Source: JAKFWF01 sp031365375
Lineage (GTDB): Bacteria; Pseudomonadota; Alphaproteobacteria; Rhizobiales; Hyphomicrobiaceae
NCBI GenBank assembly: GCA_031365375.1
Contig: JANLXZ010000237.1
Span: 1 to 37,175 of the forward strand
Reading direction: 5' to 3'
DNA length: 37,175 bases
Part shown: positions 15,595 to 23,874 of the stretch, piece after piece
Position numbering within the stretch: the stretch's first letter is position 1
How the letters are laid out: each line of letters opens with the position of its first letter
Translations under genes and position numbers: made by a program
The notes under the pieces: generated by a model
What the model was told of the DNA's origin: nothing
The model's input: only the letters and a program-made list of their open reading frames with translations
The model's database searches: none

Positions 15595-18500
15595 TCAACT
15601 CTCTATGATTTCCAGCACGCCCGGCATGGTCGTCATTGTGCCACGTTGAGCGGCCGTCAGGTCAAAGCGCGCCCGGGCAAAGCCGATGTCGATCTCGGCG
15701 TCGCGGTCATCGAGGCGAAGGATAAAGCGGATATCGCTTTTCCCGCCCAGTTTCAGCATTGCACGCAGGTCGACGATGCTCTGAGGGCTGGCCGCCACGA
15801 TGTCCGGATCCAAAATGATCTTCACTTCGCGCTGCAAACCGGCGGCCGCTTCATCGAGCGCTTGCAAGCCTTGGACGCGTAGTTTGATGCTGTCGCCGTC
15901 ACGGTCGGCTTCGACGGCGATCGAGACGGCCGTGCCGGGGACCAGCAAATGTCCGCACTGATCGAGCGTGTCTGAGAAGATAACCGCCTCAAACGAGCCA
16001 GTCTGATCCGAGAACATGGCGAACGCGAACTTGTTGCCTTTTTGGCTGCGCCGTTCGCGCGCCGACACGACAATGCCGGCGAGGCGGGCGGCGGACACAC
16101 CGTTTTGGGCCGCCTGTTCAAACTCGACCCAATTCATGACATTGAGGCCTCGCAACACGCTCTCATAGGCGTCGAGTGGGTGGCCGGAGAGGAAGAAGCC
16201 GACGGCTTTGAATTCTTCATCCAGCCTCTCCATCGGCGTCCACACGCGGGTCGGGCGCAGATCGAGCTTGGCGGCCGCTGTGAACCCGCCACCGGCGCCG
16301 CCAAACAGATCGTCCATGCCGGTGGCGGCATCAGAGGCGAGGCGGCCGGCAAGCGCAATGATCGGCTCGGCGTTGCCGTGCACCAGAGAACGGTTCGGAT
16401 CAAACGAGTCGAAGGCTCCTGCTGCGGCAAGGGTCTCGATGCCGCGCTTGTTCAAAGCTTTTGGGTTGAGACGGCGCGCAAAGTCCGACAAATCCTCAAA
16501 ACGCCCGTTGCTCTCGCGCTCATCGATGATGGTCTGCACCGCCGCCGGACCGATGTTCTTGAGTGCGGCAAGAGAATACCGGATAGCACCTTTATTTGTG
16601 GCACCCGGCAACTGCCCTGCGGGGAGCCGGCCGCCGGGTGCGGGTACGCCGGGCGCAACGCAAGGAATCGCTCCGAAATCAACGAACGATGAGTTCACAC
16701 ACGGCGGTAACACCTCGATGCCAGCGCGTTTGGCTTCAGCAGCGAACGTCGAAAGTTTATCCGTGTTGGCCATATCGAGTGTCATCGAGGCAGCCAGAAA
16801 CTCCTCGCGGAAATTCGCCTTGAGATAAGCCGTATGATAACTGATGAGGGCGTAGGCGGCTGCGTGGCTCTTGTTGAAGCCGTAGCCGGCGAACTTGTCG
16901 ACCAACTCGAAGATGTAGACCGCTTCATCCTTCTTCACGCCCTTGGCGATCGCGCCTTCGACGAATTTCTTCTGCTGGGCGGCCATCTCGTTCTTGTCTT
17001 TTTTACCCATCGCACGCCGCAGCAAATCGGCCTGCCCAAGCGTATAACCGCCCATCACCTGAGCGATCTGGATCACCTGCTCCTGATAGATGATGACGCC
17101 GTAAGTCTCCTTCAAAATCCCTTCAAGCAGGGGATGCAGGCAGTCGACCGGCTCCTCGCCGTGCTTGCGGTTGATGTAGGTCGGGATGTTATCCATCGGG
17201 CCCGGCCGGTACAGTGAGACCATGGCGATGATGTCGTCGAAGCGGTCGGGCCGCAGCTTCTTCAGGCTCTCGCGCATGCCGGTCGATTCGAGCTGGAACA
17301 CACCGACCGTATCGGCCTTGGCGAGCAGGTCGTAGGAAGCCTTGTCGTCGAGCGGCAGTTTCGGCAGATCAACGTGGATGCCGCGGCCCGACTTGATCAG
17401 GTCGACGGCCTTACGCAGCACCGTGAGCGTCTTCAAGCCGAGGAAGTCGAATTTGACGAGGCCGGCAGCTTCGACGAGTTTCCAGTTGAACTGGGTGACT
17501 GGGAAGTCGGACTTCGGATCGCGATACATCGGCACGAGCTGATCGAGCGGCCGATCGCCGATCACCATGCCGGCCGCATGCGTCGAAGCGTGGCGGTACA
17601 ACCCTTCGAGCTTTTGGCCAATTTCGAGTAGCTTGGCGACCATCGGATCGCTGTCGCGCTCCTCCTGGAGCTTAGGCTCGGACTCGATCGCTTCCGGCAA
17701 TGTCACCGGATGAGCTGGATTGTTCGGCACCAACTTGCACAGCCGATCGACCTGACCGTAGGGCATTTGCAGGACGCGCCCGACATCGCGTAGGACCGCG
17801 CGCGCCTGCAATTTGCCGTGCGTGATAATTTGGGCAACCCGGTCGTGGCCGTACTTTTTTTGGACGTAGCGGATGACTTCGTCGCGCCGGTCTTGGCAGA
17901 AATCGATGTCGAAGTCGGGCATCGACACGCGCTCGGGGTTCAAAAACCGCTCGAACAGGAGGCCAAAGCGCAACGGATCGAGATCGGTGATTGTCAAAGC
18001 CCATGCGACGACCGACCCCGCACCCGAGCCGCGCCCTGGGCCAACTGGAATGCCGTTCGCCTTCGACCATTTGATGAAGTCGGCAACGATGAGGAAGTAA
18101 CCGGGGAACTTCATGCCGGTGATTACACCGATTTCGAAAGCCAGTCGCCGGCGGTAGTCATCAGGTGTGAAACCCGGCGCCAGCTCAATTTCGGAAAGCC
18201 GTTGTTCCAGGCCCTCCTCGGCTTGCCGCTTCATCTCGGCTGCTTCGGCGGCAAGTTGCTCTTCGTCGGTTGCACCTTCTATGGTCGCAACGAAGCGCGG
18301 TAATATCGGTTTGCGACCCTTGGGGCGAAACGCGCAGCGCTTGGCGATCTCAATCGTGTTGTCGAGCGCTTCGGGCAGATCAGCAAACAGCGCCGTCATC
18401 TCCTTGGCGCTTTTGAATCCGTGCTCCGGTGAAAGCCGGCGGCGATTGTCTTCGACGACGTAGTTGCCGCCGGCAATGCAAATCAACGCGTCATGCGCTT

Positions 18501-19275
18501 CGTAGTCTTCCGGGCCAGCAAAATAGGCTTCGTTGGTGGCGACCAATGGCAAATCGAGCGCATAGGCGAGTTCGATCAACTGCGGCTCGACCTGAACCTC
18601 GTGAGGTAGGCCGTGGCGTTGCACTTCAACGTAAAGGCGATCGCCGAAAATCTTCGACAAAGTCTTGAGGCGGGCCAGTGCCAGATCACGTTGGCCATCG
18701 CGCAGAGCGCGATCGATGGGACCGTCGGGCCCACCCGTCAACGCGATCAGACCGCTCGCATGATCTTGAAGTGCGTCCAACTTGATGTGGGTCGTCTCAT
18801 CGTCCGCCGTGTCGAGATAGGCCATGCTCGCAAGCTTCATCAGGTTCGCATAGCCAGCATCGTTCATCGCCAAGAGAGGCAGTGCCCCAGCCGGTTTAGA
18901 GACCGGCTCATTGCGCCCGGGCCGTTGCAAGCCGTCTTTTTGCGGGGCATCCAGGAAGTCGGTCGCGAGCGTCACGCCGACAATCGGCTGGATACCTGCC
19001 GACGATAGCTTGTCGGAAAACTCGAGCGCTCCGAACATGTTGTTAGTGTCGGTCAGGCCGACCGCTGGATACCCCAGCTTGTCGGCGAGTTTTGCGATCT
19101 TGCTGATCGTCAACGCACCTTCCAGCAGCGAATAAGCTGAGTGCACCTTGAGGTGCACGAACCGCAACTCCGACGGCACGGCTGCCAAAGATGCTGCTGG
19201 TGCATTCCCCTGCGACGCGCGAGCTGCCTCGCGCTTTTCCGCCTTCTCATTGAGTTTTCGAATCGCTGCCGTCAT
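15595..19275 (-). CDS. dnaE: DNA polymerase III alpha subunit
   Basis: A 1226-aa replicative polymerase. Domain order: PHP domain starting at RFVHLKVHSAYSLLEG (about 38-53), polymerase palm with GRGSGAGS (414-421) and the catalytic PDFDIDF (453-459), fingers, then YRPGPMDNIPTYINRKHGEE, a helix-hairpin-helix region (ALKNIGPAAVQTIIDE) and a C-terminal OB fold (FAMFSDQTGSFEAVIFSD). This is DnaE1, not the ImuC/DnaE2 type. The start at ATG 19275 gives a normal N-terminus; a GTG at 19329 would add 18 residues. About 40 Ala/Lys-rich residues precede the PHP domain. The final 40 residues run close to the cytochrome operon end, with no terminator between. Confidence 0.96.
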   Translation of the reverse strand: MTAAIRKLNEKAEKREAARASQGNAPAASLAAVPSELRFVHLKVHSAYSLLEGALTISKIAKLADKLGYPAVGLTDTNNMFGALEFSDKLSSAGIQPIVGVTLATDFLDAPQKDGLQRPGRNEPVSKPAGALPLLAMNDAGYANLMKLASMAYLDTADDETTHIKLDALQDHASGLIALTGGPDGPIDRALRDGQRDLALARLKTLSKIFGDRLYVEVQRHGLPHEVQVEPQLIELAYALDLPLVATNEAYFAGPEDYEAHDALICIAGGNYVVEDNRRRLSPEHGFKSAKEMTALFADLPEALDNTIEIAKRCAFRPKGRKPILPRFVATIEGATDEEQLAAEAAEMKRQAEEGLEQRLSEIELAPGFTPDDYRRRLAFEIGVITGMKFPGYFLIVADFIKWSKANGIPVGPGRGSGAGSVVAWALTITDLDPLRFGLLFERFLNPERVSMPDFDIDFCQDRRDEVIRYVQKKYGHDRVAQIITHGKLQARAVLRDVGRVLQMPYGQVDRLCKLVPNNPAHPVTLPEAIESEPKLQEERDSDPMVAKLLEIGQKLEGLYRHASTHAAGMVIGDRPLDQLVPMYRDPKSDFPVTQFNWKLVEAAGLVKFDFLGLKTLTVLRKAVDLIKSGRGIHVDLPKLPLDDKASYDLLAKADTVGVFQLESTGMRESLKKLRPDRFDDIIAMVSLYRPGPMDNIPTYINRKHGEEPVDCLHPLLEGILKETYGVIIYQEQVIQIAQVMGGYTLGQADLLRRAMGKKDKNEMAAQQKKFVEGAIAKGVKKDEAVYIFELVDKFAGYGFNKSHAAAYALISYHTAYLKANFREEFLAASMTLDMANTDKLSTFAAEAKRAGIEVLPPCVNSSFVDFGAIPCVAPGVPAPGGRLPAGQLPGATNKGAIRYSLAALKNIGPAAVQTIIDERESNGRFEDLSDFARRLNPKALNKRGIETLAAAGAFDSFDPNRSLVHGNAEPIIALAGRLASDAATGMDDLFGGAGGGFTAAAKLDLRPTRVWTPMERLDEEFKAVGFFLSGHPLDAYESVLRGLNVMNWVEFEQAAQNGVSAARLAGIVVSARERRSQKGNKFAFAMFSDQTGSFEAVIFSDTLDQCGHLLVPGTAVSIAVEADRDGDSIKLRVQGLQALDEAAAGLQREVKIILDPDIVAASPQSIVDLRAMLKLGGKSDIRFILRLDDRDAEIDIGFARARFDLTAAQRGTMTTMPGVLEIIES

Positions 19276-19508
19276 GGGCCAGATCTTAGTCCAGCTCGCC
19301 GCCCGAACGCCATGCGCCGATAAGCTCACGCATAGGAGCGTGGATAACTTGGGGCCAACCCCGGCAATTTGGTGGCGCCGTGTTCAACGTGTCATTGCGC
19401 ACCGCCGGTCTGGCAGGCACGGCTGGGGTCGGCGATACAGGGCTGGACGATCGCGAAGGCTGTCGACAAAATCAACTGTCCCGCCAAGAAAGCATAAGCT
19501 TTTCAGGT

Positions 19509-19943
19509 TCAATCAGCCGAAGCCGTTGTTGTGACACGCCTGAAATACGCCCGTGATGGATCCGGAAGCCGGCCGGTCGGCGTTGCGTGCTCCTCGGCTT
19601 GCCGGTCGGGAGGGGCAACGTCACTCACGTGAACCGGCGGGCGGTTACGCTGACCACCGTAGTTCGGGCTATACGGTTCGTTCGGGTCGTCCGGCGCAGC
19701 GCTCGGGCGTTTGCCAGGCTCGACGGGTGGTTCTTTGATCGGGTCGCCCGGTTCTGCAACATATGCGCTCTGCTGTTGACTTGGTGCGGGCACAGGCGGG
19801 TGGGCACCGGCCCAACTGGCTTGTTCTGCGCGTCGCGCGCTACTGCATCCGCCTAATATAAGTCCTAGGCCGACGGCGATCGACGCCACGGCCAAACGGC
19901 GGCCCATCATGGGCAATGCTGGTACGAAAGCTACAAGACGCAT
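19509..19943 (-). CDS. Small proline-rich lipoprotein of unknown function
   Basis: 144 aa. A hydrophobic segment ends in the lipobox ILGGC (Cys33), so it is expected to be lipidated and membrane-anchored in the envelope. The rest is low-complexity and probably disordered: Pro, Glu, Asp and Gln rich (VPAPSQQQ, EPPVEPGKRPSAAPDDPNEP), with a NYGGQRNRPPVHVSDVAPPD stretch. ATG 19943 has GGGAG 11 nt upstream; an inner ATG (19910 or 19907) would also keep the lipobox. I recognise no family. It reads towards dnaE on the same strand, separated by 233 nt. Confidence 0.65.
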   Translation of the reverse strand: MRLVAFVPALPMMGRRLAVASIAVGLGLILGGCSSARRAEQASWAGAHPPVPAPSQQQSAYVAEPGDPIKEPPVEPGKRPSAAPDDPNEPYSPNYGGQRNRPPVHVSDVAPPDRQAEEHATPTGRLPDPSRAYFRRVTTTASAD

Positions 19944-20308
19944 GACTACTCAAACTCCCACGAACGCGACTGAAGGCGAGCGTGCCAGTTCAAGGTGAAC
20001 AAGTATTTAATCGGCGTATCGCTGCGATGCGAGTTTGGGGCCTGCGACCTATCGCCGATGTTGAACAGCGGATGAACGCACTGTTCACGGTGCATTCAAA
20101 CGGGAAAAGGGATCCTGACTTCACCCTGTATCCCAATCCCGGCGTGATCCAGGGAACCAAGTGCACAGGGTCGCTTGGTTCCCACTTTTGCCCCGGTTTT
20201 TCCGCGTGCCAGCAAAGCGCTCCTATGTAGCGACTGTGTTTGCCATCGCGGCCGTCTGTCGTTAGGGTCCAAGCTTCAGGCTACCCCCCGATTGCACGGA
20301 GATATAAG
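19944..20308. other. Long intergenic region upstream of sodB
   Basis: 365 bases between the leftward lipoprotein gene and sodB. No credible protein gene. It holds promoters for both flanking genes and three successive inverted repeats at 20062-20087, 20109-20134 and 20152-20183. The sodB ribosome site GGAG is at 20298-20301. Confidence 0.6.
20062..20190 (+). ncRNA. Possible structured RNA upstream of sodB
   Basis: Three hairpins in a row can be read: TGAACAG/CTGTTCA (20062-20068 with 20081-20087), GGGAT/ATCCC (20109-20113 with 20130-20134) and GGGAACCAAG/CTTGGTTCCC (20152-20161 with 20174-20183). The last is a perfect 10-bp stem with a 12-nt loop, followed by CACTTTTG, which could terminate a plus-strand transcript. 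No known RNA family is recognised. It could be a small RNA, a sodB leader, or chance pairing. Confidence 0.25.
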
Positions 20309-20914
20309 ATGGTATTCAAACTCCCAGAGCTCCCTTATGCTTACGAGGCCCTTGCGCCCTATATGTCGGCCGAGACGCTGCAGTTTCATCACGACAAGCA
20401 TCACCTCGCCTACGTCGACAACGGCAATAAATTTGCCGGTCCTGGCACCAAGTATGATGGTCAGCCGATCGAGGATATTTGCAAGACGGCGTTCGCCGCT
20501 AAAGACATGCCGGTCGTCAACAACGTCGGTCAGCACTACAACCATTTGCACTTCTGGCAGTGGATGAAAAAAGGCGGCGGCGGCAACAAGTTGCCGTCAA
20601 AGGTTGGTGCGCTCGTCGACAAGGATCTAGGCGGTTACGACAAGATGCGCTCCGACTTCGTGCAAGCCGGTGTCACGCAGTTTGGCTCAGGCTGGGCTTG
20701 GCTGGCCGTCAAGGGCGGTAAGCTCGAGATCATGAAGACAGCCAACGGCGAGAATCCCCTGATGCATGGGGCGAGCCCGATCCTCGGCGTCGATGTTTGG
20801 GAACACAGCTATTACATCGATTACCGCAACGCGCGTCAGAAGTATCTGGAAGCTTTCGTCGACAATCTCGTCAACTGGGATCATGTCGAGGAAATGCTCG
20901 GCCAAGCGAAGTGA
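20309..20914 (+). CDS. sodB: Iron superoxide dismutase
   Basis: A 201-aa cytosolic (no signal peptide) enzyme that converts superoxide to oxygen and peroxide. Metal ligands: H27 in LQFHHDKHH, H79 in GQHYNHLHFW, D162 and H166 in DVWEHSYYIDYRN. Gln75 in the NNVGQHYNH segment is the Fe-type outer-sphere Gln, and FGSGWAWL also fits Fe-SOD; a cambialistic enzyme cannot be ruled out. The ATG at 20309 follows GGAG by 7 nt; the longer open frame upstream is non-coding. A strong terminator follows, so it is probably monocistronic. Confidence 0.95.
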   Translation: MVFKLPELPYAYEALAPYMSAETLQFHHDKHHLAYVDNGNKFAGPGTKYDGQPIEDICKTAFAAKDMPVVNNVGQHYNHLHFWQWMKKGGGGNKLPSKVGALVDKDLGGYDKMRSDFVQAGVTQFGSGWAWLAVKGGKLEIMKTANGENPLMHGASPILGVDVWEHSYYIDYRNARQKYLEAFVDNLVNWDHVEEMLGQAK

Positions 20915-20948
20915 TCGTCACGCAACTGCGGTTGCATCTCTGACCAAA

Positions 20949-20984
20949 GCCCTCGTGACCCTGTGCTGGTCGCGAGGGCTTTTT
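20949..20984 (+). terminator. Rho-independent terminator of sodB
   Basis: 12-bp stem GCCCTCGTGACC (20949-20960) / GGTCGCGAGGGC (20968-20979) with one T-G wobble and a 7-nt loop, followed by TTTTT. Confidence 0.92.
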
Positions 20985-21132
20985 CGATATTGAGCATAAA
21001 TGTGATCCTAAAATCACTGCTGATAAGTACAGAGGCGCAGTGCCCTGCCTGTGCTTGCTGCCATCGGCTTGTCCGGTTTAAACAACGGCACGCGTTGAAG
21101 TCCAACAGCGACTGCATTTTCCTGGAGATTGC

Positions 21133-22473
21133 GTGATCGCATTACGCGTTCCGACTGTTGCTCGCCTCCATCTTTCCAAGCTTGCCGTTTTGCTCGCGGT
21201 CACGCTCGGTATGGGTGGGTGCGCGGCCATGCAGACGGTGGAACGGAAGGCCCCGCCAAACCTGGCGGTGGCGGAGGCAGCGACGATCCCCGGCCTTATC
21301 GGTGTCAGATCGTGGGGCGACTTCGTCCCAACCGATGCGGTGCGTGAATATCACCGGATATTCCCTGAATTACCCGCCCTCGGGCGAACGGCGCCACGCG
21401 TGGATGGGCGTCCCGTAATCAAAGTCCTCGCGCTTTCTGGTGGCGGTCCGGACGGCGCTTTCGGCGCTGGTCTACTCAGCGGCTGGACTGCGCGCGGTAA
21501 TCGGCCGGAGTTCCAAATTGTGACCGGCATCAGCGCCGGCGCGTTGATCGCGCCCTTCGCCTTTCTCGGACCTGCCTACGACGACCAAATGCGCGAGATT
21601 TGGACGCAGTATGAGACGAGCGAGCTTATCACGGCACAGTTGCTTCCGGGTCTGCTAGGGGGCTCATCGCTTGCCGATACCGCGCCGCTCGCGGCTTTGA
21701 TTGCCAAGTATGTCGATCGTGGTTTCTTGGCGAAGATTACCGCCGAATATAACAATGGCCGCATCTTGTTGATCGGCACGACGAACCTCGATGCGCAACG
21801 ACCCGTGGTTTGGAATATGGGGGCCATTGCTCGCGCTGGCACGCCGGCCGCGATCGAGCTGTTCCGTCAGGTTTTGCTCGCATCGGCCGCGATCCCGGGT
21901 GCATTTCCGCCCGTCAACATAAAGGTTGTGGCCGATGGCCAGTCGTTCGATGAAATGCACGTCGATGGCGGGACCACGCGAGAGGTTTTCATTTCTCCCG
22001 TGCAGGCTCCGTTGCAGGCGCTCGACAAACTTTATGATCAGAAGCCGTTACGCGAGTTTTATATCGTCAAGAACGGGAAGATCGGCGCCGATTACGGTGA
22101 GGTGAAGCCGAAGACGATCGCGATCGCCTCACGCGCCATCGCCACGCTTCTCAAGCGCCAGCATGCAGGCGATATTTACCGCATCTATCGGGCAGCCAAA
22201 GATAGTGGCGCCGATTTCAACTTGATCGCAGTGCCTGAGGATTTCGCCGAGAAGCCGAAGCAGGCATTCGATCCGGTTTATCAACGCGCTTTATTCGAAA
22301 CCGGATTTAAGATGGGGCGTGCTGGGATCGGTTGGATGAAGGTTCCACCGGAATTATTGCCGACGCCGCCGGCGCCGCGCGAACCTTTGGTCGCGGTCAC
22401 GATGGCGCGCGCCGAGCCACGACAGAGAGCGCCGGTGGCAACTGGTATTTTCGACGGACTGGCCGGACCCTGA
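21133..22473 (+). CDS. Patatin-like phospholipase, lipoprotein
   Basis: 446 aa. GTG start at 21133 with GGAG 5 nt upstream. The signal sequence ends in the lipobox GMGGC (Cys30), so it should be lipid-anchored in the envelope. The patatin domain has the oxyanion glycine loop LSGGGPDGAFGAG (101-113), the nucleophile GISAG (S134) and the second dyad residue in HVDGGTT (D278). It is expected to hydrolyse acyl esters of phospholipids or neutral lipids. The last 60 residues are Pro/Arg-rich. The neighbours are unrelated; it converges with the next gene with a 21-nt gap. Confidence 0.88.
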   Translation: MIALRVPTVARLHLSKLAVLLAVTLGMGGCAAMQTVERKAPPNLAVAEAATIPGLIGVRSWGDFVPTDAVREYHRIFPELPALGRTAPRVDGRPVIKVLALSGGGPDGAFGAGLLSGWTARGNRPEFQIVTGISAGALIAPFAFLGPAYDDQMREIWTQYETSELITAQLLPGLLGGSSLADTAPLAALIAKYVDRGFLAKITAEYNNGRILLIGTTNLDAQRPVVWNMGAIARAGTPAAIELFRQVLLASAAIPGAFPPVNIKVVADGQSFDEMHVDGGTTREVFISPVQAPLQALDKLYDQKPLREFYIVKNGKIGADYGEVKPKTIAIASRAIATLLKRQHAGDIYRIYRAAKDSGADFNLIAVPEDFAEKPKQAFDPVYQRALFETGFKMGRAGIGWMKVPPELLPTPPAPREPLVAVTMARAEPRQRAPVATGIFDGLAGP

Positions 22474-22494
22474 ACGTCGTCCTGCGCGTCCGTG

Positions 22495-23019
22495 TCACCG
22501 CTTTACAGAAGGCGATTGATTAGCCGGCATGGCCTGCGAAATCGATGGCGGAGCTGGCTTTTTCGCGGCGACGGGTGGGCCCGTATTCGGCGTCGGCGGC
22601 GTCAACTGTTTCGGGTTCTTAGCTATCGTTCCCACAGTTGGGGTCGGTGCGGCAACGGTAGGTGATTTGGCGGCCGGTGGTGGGGGAATAGTCGCGACGG
22701 TTGGTTTGCCAGCGGTCTTTGCCTTCGCAGTGGTCTTTGCCTTCGCCTTCTGCGCTAGGTACTTGGCCCGCACGGTCGTAGTCACGCCAGGCGCACGCGT
22801 CGCCGCTTGAGGTTGGCCCGATAAGCGCGGGTCGATTTTAGGAACTGGCGGTTTCACGCGTTGGATCGGCGCAACCATCGGTTCGATCGGTTTAGCCACC
22901 ACGGCTGGGGTATCCGAGGGTAAAGGTGCGGTCACCTGAGCGATCGCTCGCGACTGCAGACCCAGACCGACGAATAGTGCGAGCAAACGCGTAAGGGAGG
23001 CCATCGATATCACACGCAT
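22495..23019 (-). CDS. Exported Pro/Ala/Lys-rich protein of unknown function
   Basis: 174 aa from ATG 23019, which has AGGAG 10 nt upstream; an upstream in-frame ATG at 23112 would give a non-signal N-terminus that overlaps the neighbouring mini-gene. Signal peptide SLTRLLALFVGLGLQSRAIA, then a wholly low-complexity mature chain rich in Pro, Ala, Lys and Thr, with a repeat AKAKTTAKAKTAGK near the middle. No folded domain is visible. Such chains are usual in periplasmic or wall-associated proteins, but no function is claimed. It shares strand and possibly transcription with the 53-aa gene upstream. Confidence 0.62.
   Translation of the reverse strand: MRVISMASLTRLLALFVGLGLQSRAIAQVTAPLPSDTPAVVAKPIEPMVAPIQRVKPPVPKIDPRLSGQPQAATRAPGVTTTVRAKYLAQKAKAKTTAKAKTAGKPTVATIPPPPAAKSPTVAAPTPTVGTIAKNPKQLTPPTPNTGPPVAAKKPAPPSISQAMPANQSPSVKR
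22714..22746 (-). repeat. 15-nt direct repeat inside the Pro/Ala/Lys-rich gene
   Basis: GGTCTTTGCCTTCGC occurs at 22714-22728 and again at 22732-22746 (period 18). On the coding strand it encodes the repeated AKAKT unit. Confidence 0.8.
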
Positions 23020-23054
23020 CAACTTTGAGCTCCTGTCGTGCACGGATTGCATGA

Positions 23055-23216
23055 TCAGATCTTCCAATGGCATGACTTTGATTTGCGATCGAATTTCATA
23101 AACATGCCGCATTTCCCAGTCGCTGCATTGACCTTGTGATCACGGGCGACGACCGGAACCATCACAGCGACCGTGAGCGCTATCACAGCAATGATTGCGA
23201 GCAATCTTTTGTTCAT
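23055..23216 (-). CDS. 53-aa exported Cys-containing mini-protein
   Basis: A short gene from ATG 23216 to TGA at 23057-23055, preceded by a strong GGGGGG ribosome site about 9 nt upstream. It reads MNKRLLAIIAVIALTVAVMV followed by PVVARDH, a standard signal peptide, then KVNAATGKCGMFMKFDRKSK and SCHWKI. The mature part is about 29 residues with two cysteines, which suggests one disulfide. The pattern N-A-x-T-G-K-C resembles the WNAVEGKC of the 62-aa gene upstream, so the two may be distant relatives. No family recognised. It ends 35 nt before the next gene on the strand. Confidence 0.65.
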   Translation of the reverse strand: MNKRLLAIIAVIALTVAVMVPVVARDHKVNAATGKCGMFMKFDRKSKSCHWKI

Positions 23217-23325
23217 GAGCGCTGTCCCCCCAAACGTTACGACCCCTAGAAAGCTTATTGTTTTTTATAGCGAGGAACCGGAAATGTCACGCTGCGAGGA
23301 GATCGCGTGGCGCGGCCTCAATACA

Positions 23326-23357
23326 GAAAAACCGAGGCAGCGGCGCCTCGGCTTTTC
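23326..23357 (-). terminator. Terminator, readable on both strands
   Basis: Stem CCGAGGC (23332-23338) / GCCTCGG (23345-23351), 6-nt loop, with an A run on the left (23327-23331) and TTTT on the right (23353-23356). On the minus strand it ends in TTTTT and would stop transcription of the 62-aa gene before the 53-aa gene. Confidence 0.8.
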
Positions 23358-23444
23358 CGGTTGGAATTGAGGATGCCGGCAAAACGGGGGCTCAGTCCGT
23401 TCTGCAGCTCCTATGGAGTACGATTGAAAAGTCCTGTCTGACGA

Positions 23445-23633
23445 CTAGGCCTTTTTTTTCATCATAACCGGCTTCTTCATAACCGGCTTCTTCATCGGCT
23501 TTTCGCACTTGCCCTCAACAGCGTTCCACTTCTGAGGCTTTTTACACTTGGACATGTAAGCTGCATCGGCGGCGCCGATCAGCGACATGGACGCTACGGC
23601 AATCGCGCCTAGCGCGATGGTCAGGTTGCGCAT
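23445..23633 (-). CDS. 62-aa exported Lys-rich mini-protein with tandem repeat tail
   Basis: From ATG 23633, with AAGGAG 8 nt upstream (a longer frame from 23660 lacks a signal start). Signal peptide MRNLTIALGAIAVASMSLIG ending AADA. The short mature part has KCKKPQKWNAVEGKCEKP, with two cysteines and a Trp, then a tail made of KKPVM repeats and KKKA. Strongly basic, secreted or periplasmic. Similar small K/C proteins occur in Rhizobiales, but I know no function. A terminator follows 88 nt downstream. The tail is encoded by a perfect 15-bp tandem repeat. Confidence 0.7.
   Translation of the reverse strand: MRNLTIALGAIAVASMSLIGAADAAYMSKCKKPQKWNAVEGKCEKPMKKPVMKKPVMMKKKA
23463..23492 (-). repeat. 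15-bp tandem repeat in the 62-aa gene
   Basis: CATAACCGGCTTCTT at 23463-23477 repeated exactly at 23478-23492, with a degenerate third copy after it. It encodes KKPVM units, so copy number changes would stay in frame. Confidence 0.9.
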
Positions 23634-23874
23634 TCCAAAGCTCCTTCGAGTTTTCAACATCTAGAATCACGCAGCACTAGCTTCATGTGTAGGCAGGGCC
23701 GGATCAAAATGTCACCGGAATTTCCTCATATCTAAGACTTGCGGTCGAAGGTTGTGACACATAAGAGTGACACTCGATCGCGACTCGATATCCACAGGTT
23801 GTCAACAGCGCGATAATATCAGCGTTGCGCGCGTCTGTTAGACATCAAGCAGTTAGGTGCTGGTAGATACATCC

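Noticed and set aside
19982..20230. 82-codon rightward frame upstream of sodB
   Set aside because: No ribosome site or recognisable domain. The DNA there is better explained by the inverted repeats.
20293..20311. Iron-box (Fur-type) operator at sodB
   Set aside because: Iron control of sodB is common, but I see no recognisable Fur or Irr palindrome close to the start.
23217..23444. Possible gene on the plus strand between the two mini-proteins
   Set aside because: The only rightward frame (from 23173) is partly the antisense of the 53-aa gene and lacks coding character. The stretch holds the bidirectional terminator.
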